33,697 bases of DNA from contig NZ_QUJB01000027.1 in the NCBI RefSeq assembly GCF_003480435.1, forward strand, positions 540 to 34,236, written 5' to 3'. The position numbers were made by a program, and so were the translations under genes. The notes beneath the pieces are model-generated. The model saw only the letters and a list, made by a program, of their open reading frames with translations, was not told where the DNA came from and did not search any database. Shown here piece by piece: positions 30,272-33,697 of this stretch (its first letter is position 1; each line of letters begins with the position of its first letter). Origin of the DNA: Clostridium sp. AM30-24. GTDB taxonomy: Bacteria; Bacillota; Clostridia; Lachnospirales; Lachnospiraceae.

Positions 30272-30730
30272 ATGAAAAGACGTGAGAAAATTATGTTGGC
30301 ACTGTTTGTGATTGATCTGTTCCTTTTACCGTTCTACAAGCAGATCCATGAGGATGTGGGATTTACTTTTTCTTTTAAGAAAATTGTATTTTGGTGGTTC
30401 TATTTTTTTCCTATCGCTTATTTTATGGGAGGATATTTCCTGAGTTATTTTATACTTGTAAAAAGTAAAATAATTCTTAATAAAAATGTACAGCAAATGT
30501 TGTTGGCCTTGATTGTTACTGTCACAGGAGTGTATGTACTTGCAACAGCAGCGATACTTGTACATCAATGGCATCCATTTTTACCAGATTCGCTTGTTTC
30601 AACAATTGTGTATGTTGTTTTAATAATATATGCTCGATATATTTTTGTATTTTCAGTTATAGGTTTCCTGACAGCCATATGTTTATTCAGTCACCTGGAT
30701 AGGAGGCAGGATGAGCAAAAAGAAAATTAA
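30272..30730 (+). CDS. Four-helix membrane protein of unknown function
   Basis: 152 aa with about four hydrophobic segments (LALFVIDLFLLPFY; WWFYFFPIAYFMGGYFLSYF; LALIVTVTGVYVLATAAILV; VYVVLIIYARYIFVFSVIGF) and a charged tail. ATG 30272 follows GAGGAC; an upstream ATG at 30209 overlaps the -10 box and is rejected. It overlaps the next gene by 20 nt, so they are co-translated. No family recognised. AT-rich like the genes that follow. Confidence 0.7.
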   Translation: MKRREKIMLALFVIDLFLLPFYKQIHEDVGFTFSFKKIVFWWFYFFPIAYFMGGYFLSYFILVKSKIILNKNVQQMLLALIVTVTGVYVLATAAILVHQWHPFLPDSLVSTIVYVVLIIYARYIFVFSVIGFLTAICLFSHLDRRQDEQKEN

Positions 30731-30932
30731 AATAAGAGATAGCATTTTCCTGCTGGTGATCATATGTGCATTGATTTTCATAGGGAAAATAACGAAACTC
30801 AATGATCTGCGTGCAGAAAAAAGCGATATGTATTATCGATCGCCCATTCAAATGGCTGGAGTAAAAGAGCTATTATATCAACAAAAACACACCAATATGA
30901 CATCGTTTTTTCAGGGGGAAATGTTACGGTGA
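30711..30932 (+). CDS. Short membrane-anchored protein, probably truncated by a frameshift
   Basis: 73 aa: a basic head (MSKKKIKIRDS), one hydrophobic helix (IFLLVIICALIFIGKI), then a soluble tail that stops at TTACGGTGA. The next frame continues seamlessly from the T6/G5 stretch near 30906-30918 for another 36 codons or so, so the intact ancestral protein was probably about 105 aa. The start overlaps the previous gene. No family recognised. Confidence 0.6.
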   Translation: MSKKKIKIRDSIFLLVIICALIFIGKITKLNDLRAEKSDMYYRSPIQMAGVKELLYQQKHTNMTSFFQGEMLR

Positions 30933-31024
30933 ACAGACAAAAATATGTCATGGATGAATCGATGGATTCTGTGTTAGATCAATTTTATCGATCATTGAAT
31001 GAGACGGAGGGAAAATATAATTAG
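30929..31024 (+). pseudogene. Out-of-frame C-terminal continuation of the 30711 gene
   Basis: This frame reads NRQKYVMDESMDSVLDQFYR then SLNETEGKYN and stop. It can be joined to the preceding gene by one extra T in the T6 tract (30906-30911). A GTG at 30929 with GGGGGAA upstream could alternatively start a 31-aa peptide. A similar FYR-x-LNET tail recurs at 32250. Confidence 0.45.
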
Positions 31025-31068
31025 CAGTGCATTGTTGAGATAATGCCCCTGGGAGAATAGGAGTTTTT

Positions 31069-31668
31069 ATGACAAATAAATCAGTAAAAACATGGCGAGT
31101 TTTTCTCTTCGGACTGGGCTGTATTTTAGCAGGTATATATTTAAGAAGAGCTTTAACTTATTTTCGGGTAATTAGAGGAAATCTTTTATCGAATAGCATT
31201 GTCTTAGTTGCTGTGATTTGGTTTGTGGCGGGGATTGTTCGTTTATACCGTTTACATCGCCTATATCCTGAAACTAAAACAGCTGTCTATAAAGATAAAT
31301 GGTGCATAATAGAAGCCGTTATTATCTTTATCCTGGCAGCAGGCTTAACATTAACAGGCTGCGGAGCACGCAATGTACAGGAGCCATCCGAAACACTTCA
31401 AAGTGGTGAAGATGAGAATATCACAGAATCCATAGAAAACACGGAGTATGATTCCATAGTGGATTTTTTTGCAAACAACAGCACGCCTGTCTTTGTGCTT
31501 GATCCTAATAAGGAAAGTAATTCAGGTAATGAATCATTCAGCGCTTTGGATAAAAAAGCTTCCGTGGCAAAGAGTTATTTAGCAGTAACATATGAATGCG
31601 AGATAGACAGTAATAAGCTCCAGGTAAAGCTGGCGACATGCAATTCAGACAACGGGAAGAACAGCTGA
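31069..31668 (+). CDS. Membrane protein with internal lipobox-like motif, probably frameshifted
   Basis: 199 aa. Three hydrophobic segments (VFLFGLGCILAGIYL; SIVLVAVIWFVAGIV; EAVIIFILAAGLTLTGCG) are followed by an acidic extracellular stretch and a domain that breaks off in NSDNGKNS. The third segment ends in LTLTGCGA, which resembles a lipoprotein cleavage site but lies about 95 residues into the protein. The next frame (31638-31829) continues plausibly. GGGAGAATAGGAG lies upstream of the ATG. No family recognised. Confidence 0.55.
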   Translation: MTNKSVKTWRVFLFGLGCILAGIYLRRALTYFRVIRGNLLSNSIVLVAVIWFVAGIVRLYRLHRLYPETKTAVYKDKWCIIEAVIIFILAAGLTLTGCGARNVQEPSETLQSGEDENITESIENTEYDSIVDFFANNSTPVFVLDPNKESNSGNESFSALDKKASVAKSYLAVTYECEIDSNKLQVKLATCNSDNGKNS

Positions 31669-31829
31669 ACGCTGTAATAGAAAGCAATCCGAACATATTC
31701 ACTAAAAAAGATATTGGAGGGAATTCTGTATATTATTGTCCTGGATCAGAATATGACTGGTTTGACTGTTATGCAATACATATTCCGGCGGGTGATGGAT
31801 CATTTCCTAAGTATCCTGTTTGCTTTTGA
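31638..31829 (+). pseudogene. Out-of-frame continuation of the 31069 gene
   Basis: 63 codons reading MQFRQREEQLNAVIESNPN and ending in a Cys/Tyr-rich block (SVYYCPGSEYDWFDCYAIHI). It overlaps the end of the upstream frame by 31 nt with no ribosome site of its own, so it is best explained as the C-terminus of the same gene separated by a frameshift near 31640-31665. Confidence 0.45.
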
Positions 31830-31933
31830 GCACAGACCTGGACGCTAATCTGAGAGTATAAGAAATTCTGAATATTGCATAACCAGAGAGTGGAAACACT
31901 TTGATGTACATACAACAAAAATGGGGGGACAAA

Positions 31934-32158
31934 ATGAAAAAACATTGTATACTATGGACGGTAGTAATAACTCTTATTGTTTCCTGGTTTTTATTTTTTC
32001 CATGGAGTAAACAAGTATTTGAGGATGGCGGGACTATTGTCTATTCCAGTTTCACATACAAAATTTATATATGGAACTCAATAGGAGGAAAAAACACGAC
32101 TGAGATATATTATTTCCCATTTAATTTTAAGTATAGAAGTGGGATATTAGATAAATGA
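31934..32158 (+). CDS. Short signal-anchored protein of unknown function
   Basis: 74 aa: MKKHC head, one hydrophobic segment (LWTVVITLIVSWFLFF), then an aromatic-rich exterior stretch. GGGGGGA lies 3-4 nt before the ATG at 31934. It may be a remnant of a longer protein, since 32160-32250 contains only broken frames. No family recognised. Confidence 0.5.
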   Translation: MKKHCILWTVVITLIVSWFLFFPWSKQVFEDGGTIVYSSFTYKIYIWNSIGGKNTTEIYYFPFNFKYRSGILDK

Positions 32159-32249
32159 TCAAAAGTTAATGACAGCACTTTGATTATTGTTTATGAGTCT
32201 AACAACGCACATTTTAACTGTCGAAAGTCCAGAACACGGTTGATTATAG

Positions 32250-32372
32250 ATGGATCTTGAACTGGAGCGGTTTTATCGATTATTGAATGAAACTTTGGTA
32301 AAGAGAGGATACATCGGCAAAATTTATGGAGGTGAGGGCTATGAGGAAAATAAAAGAGATCCTTTTTTCTGA
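32250..32372 (+). pseudogene. Remnant sharing the FYR-LNET tail of the 30711 gene
   Basis: The frame opens DLELERFYRLLNET, closely resembling DSVLDQFYRSLNET at 30956-31000. It is preceded directly by a stop and runs out of phase into the next gene, so it looks like the tail end of a decayed paralogue rather than an active gene. Confidence 0.35.
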
Positions 32373-32607
32373 GAATGGCATGAAGGTGGTTAATACTCTG
32401 TTCTTTTTGGCGATGCTTTTTTATTGGAGCGGCCTGTTGTTTGTCGCTTATATTGTCTGGATCTGTTATCTTGTGTTTTGCATTAGAAATACGGAATCCA
32501 GAGGGAGCAAGGTGGTTTATTCGGTGTTTGTTGGACTTGCAGTGGTTATGATCGGAGTGAGTCTGTATGGTTTGATACGAGGATCACCTGTGAAACTTTT
32601 TCTGTAA
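32341..32607 (+). CDS. Small membrane protein, possibly truncated by the adjacent IS
   Basis: 88 aa with two to three hydrophobic segments (TLFFLAMLFYWSGLLFVAYIV; YSVFVGLAVVMIGVSLYGLI). GGAGGTG lies about 6 nt before the ATG at 32341. The last residues fall within about 10-20 nt of the probable left end of an IS256-type element, so the C-terminus may be IS-derived. No family recognised. Confidence 0.6.
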   Translation: MRKIKEILFSENGMKVVNTLFFLAMLFYWSGLLFVAYIVWICYLVFCIRNTESRGSKVVYSVFVGLAVVMIGVSLYGLIRGSPVKLFL

Positions 32608-32619
32608 AATAACCATCAT

Positions 32620-32661
32620 AAGGTCCTTCTATGATAAAATAAATATCATTAGGAGGGCCTT
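32620..32661 (+). promoter_or_regulatory. Hairpin masking the transposase ribosome site
   Basis: The segment at 32620-32636 pairs with 32644-32661 over 17 bp, with two G-U pairs and one bulged T. The downstream arm contains the transposase Shine-Dalgarno AGGAGGG (32651-32657). Read-through RNA would fold this shut, a known way for insertion sequences to limit transposase made from outside promoters. Confidence 0.65.
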
Positions 32662-32666
32662 TTATT

Positions 32667-33697
32667 ATGGCAAGACAAAAGAAACCTGTACATAGAGTAC
32701 AAATGACCGATGGAAAAAGAAATATCATTCGTCAGCTTCTCGAAGAATACGATATTGAGACTGCTGAAGATATCCAGGATGCTCTTAAAGATCTCCTTGG
32801 CGGCACCCTCAAGGAAATGATGGAGGCAGAAATGGATGACCATCTCGGATATGAGAAATCCGAGCGTTCTGACAACGACGATTATCGAAACGGCTATAAA
32901 CGCAAGCAGGTAAACAGTCGGTATGGTTCTATGGAAATCGAAGTACCACAAGATCGAAAGTCCACCTTTGAACCACAGGTTGTCAAAAAGCGTCAGAAGG
33001 ATATTTCTGACATTGACCAGAAGATTATCTCCATGTATGCCAAAGGAATGACTACACGCCAAATTTCGGAAACGATTGAAGATATCTATGGCTTTGAAAC
33101 ATCTGAGAGTTTTATTTCTGATGTAACAGATAAGATACTTCCGCAGATTGAAGACTGGCAGAATCGACCGTTAGACGACGTGTATCCGATTCTTTACATT
33201 GATGCTATCCACTATTCTGTGCGGGACAACGGAGTGATTCGTAAACTTGCAGCCTATATAATTCTGGGCATTAACACAGAGGGCAAAAAGGAAGTATTGA
33301 CCATCACGATTGGTGACAATGAAAGTGCGAAATACTGGCTTTCTGTCTTAAATGAACTAAAAAATCGAGGGGTTAAAGATATCCTGATTATCTGTGCAGA
33401 CGGCCTTACAGGCATTAAAGAAGCGATTTCGGTGGCATTTCCAAAGACAGAATATCAGAGGTGTATTGTCCATCAGGTAAGAAATACGCTGAAATACGTT
33501 CCGGATAAAGACAGGAAAGCTTTCGCTACAGATTTAAAAACCATCTATCAGGCTGCTGATGAGCAGAAGGCTCTGGCTGCTTTAGACCGTGTGACAGAAA
33601 AATGGAGTCCGAAATATCCGAATTCCATGAAACGCTGGAAGGACAACTGGGATGCCGTTTCTCCAATTTTTAAGTTTTCAACCACTGTCCGGAAGGT
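32667..33697 (+). CDS. IS256 (Mutator-type) transposase, 3' end outside window
   Basis: The open frame runs from the ATG at 32667 to the window edge (343 codons seen; family members are about 390-420 aa). It shows GGTLKEMMEAEMDDHLGYEK and RNGYKRKQV at the N-terminus, IPQ-like EVPQDRKSTFEP, MYAKGMTTRQIS, the first DDE aspartate in LYIDAIHYSVRD, the second in ILIICADGLTG, and CIVHQVRNTLKYV. The final catalytic Glu is not reached. AGGAGGG lies 9 nt upstream, inside a hairpin. It catalyses cut-and-paste or circle-mediated transposition of the element. Confidence 0.93.
   Translation, partial: MARQKKPVHRVQMTDGKRNIIRQLLEEYDIETAEDIQDALKDLLGGTLKEMMEAEMDDHLGYEKSERSDNDDYRNGYKRKQVNSRYGSMEIEVPQDRKSTFEPQVVKKRQKDISDIDQKIISMYAKGMTTRQISETIEDIYGFETSESFISDVTDKILPQIEDWQNRPLDDVYPILYIDAIHYSVRDNGVIRKLAAYIILGINTEGKKEVLTITIGDNESAKYWLSVLNELKNRGVKDILIICADGLTGIKEAISVAFPKTEYQRCIVHQVRNTLKYVPDKDRKAFATDLKTIYQAADEQKALAALDRVTEKWSPKYPNSMKRWKDNWDAVSPIFKFSTTVRK

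Larger units (their letters stand above)
32588..33697 (+). mobile_element. IS256-family insertion sequence, cut by window end
   Basis: The element consists of the transposase gene and its immediate upstream region; the right end lies beyond the window. The left boundary is approximate: it is placed just after the 32341 gene's last codons because IS256 elements normally have only 40-80 nt before the transposase. Terminal inverted repeats cannot be confirmed without the right end. Confidence 0.6.

Noticed and set aside
1..33697. tRNA or rRNA genes, CRISPR arrays, integrase or tRNA attachment sites
   Set aside because: I saw no CCA-ended cloverleaf, rRNA signature, regularly spaced repeat array or integrase. 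The only mobile gene recognised is the IS256 transposase.

Overview
The window looks like a chromosomal segment of a Gram-positive anaerobe of the Clostridia, most likely Lachnospiraceae. The reasons are the Shine-Dalgarno-rich starts, intrinsic terminators, a TPP-riboswitch-controlled thiamine salvage set (thiW, thiM, thiE, thiD, tenA, thiXYZ), an ECF sigma/PrsW unit with a BspA-like SLH surface protein, and a FliB-type protein. This placement is inferred from gene content. Most of the window has moderate G+C, but two stretches (about 2310-6090 and 30100-32660) are clearly AT-richer and look acquired.

Layout. 1-2310: a prolyl-tRNA editing protein (minus strand) divergent from an RlmD-type 23S rRNA methyltransferase. 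2338-5935: an AT-rich two-gene cassette in which both proteins carry a DUF2075-type P-loop helicase-like core, one behind a PD-(D/E)XK-like domain and the other behind a GIY-YIG nuclease domain; it is a candidate defence module. 6095-8808: a MATE efflux pump and DNA polymerase IV. 8821-10752: a TPP riboswitch with terminator, then a second structured RNA element, then thiW-thiM (thiazole uptake and phosphorylation). 10756-16060: an ECF sigma factor, a small membrane protein, a polytopic membrane protein and a PrsW-like protease, followed by a paralogue of the small membrane protein and a large secreted SLH/leucine-rich-repeat protein. 16313-20308 (minus): a phnD-phnC-phnE-like ABC transporter operon with a long leader holding a second copy of the unexplained RNA element and an intrinsic terminator. 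20456-25958: a second TPP riboswitch, thiE, thiD, tenA and the thiZXY pyrimidine-precursor transporter. 26141-30094: an MFS transporter, an O6-alkylguanine-DNA alkyltransferase, a small membrane protein and a FliB-like protein. 30100-33697: an AT-rich, decaying cluster of small membrane proteins with apparent frameshifts, ending in an IS256-family insertion sequence cut by the window edge.

The most interesting observation is the pair of related RNA elements (A at 9115-9235 plus, B at 20118-20260 minus). Each repeats the fold and sequence of the pyrimidine-binding half of a TPP aptamer (a P2 hairpin, TGAGAGG, a P3 hairpin, then CGACC). Both lack the ACCTGAT...GGATAATGCC...GTAGG pyrophosphate half, and both have an extra conserved 5' hairpin. 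They differ by a compensatory base-pair swap in P3. One sits behind the TPP switch of thiW. The other precedes a terminator in the phnDCE-like leader, which ties that transporter to thiamine metabolism. I read this as a candidate riboswitch class related to the TPP switch; I could run no covariance-model search. The second main candidate is the paired nuclease-helicase cassette.
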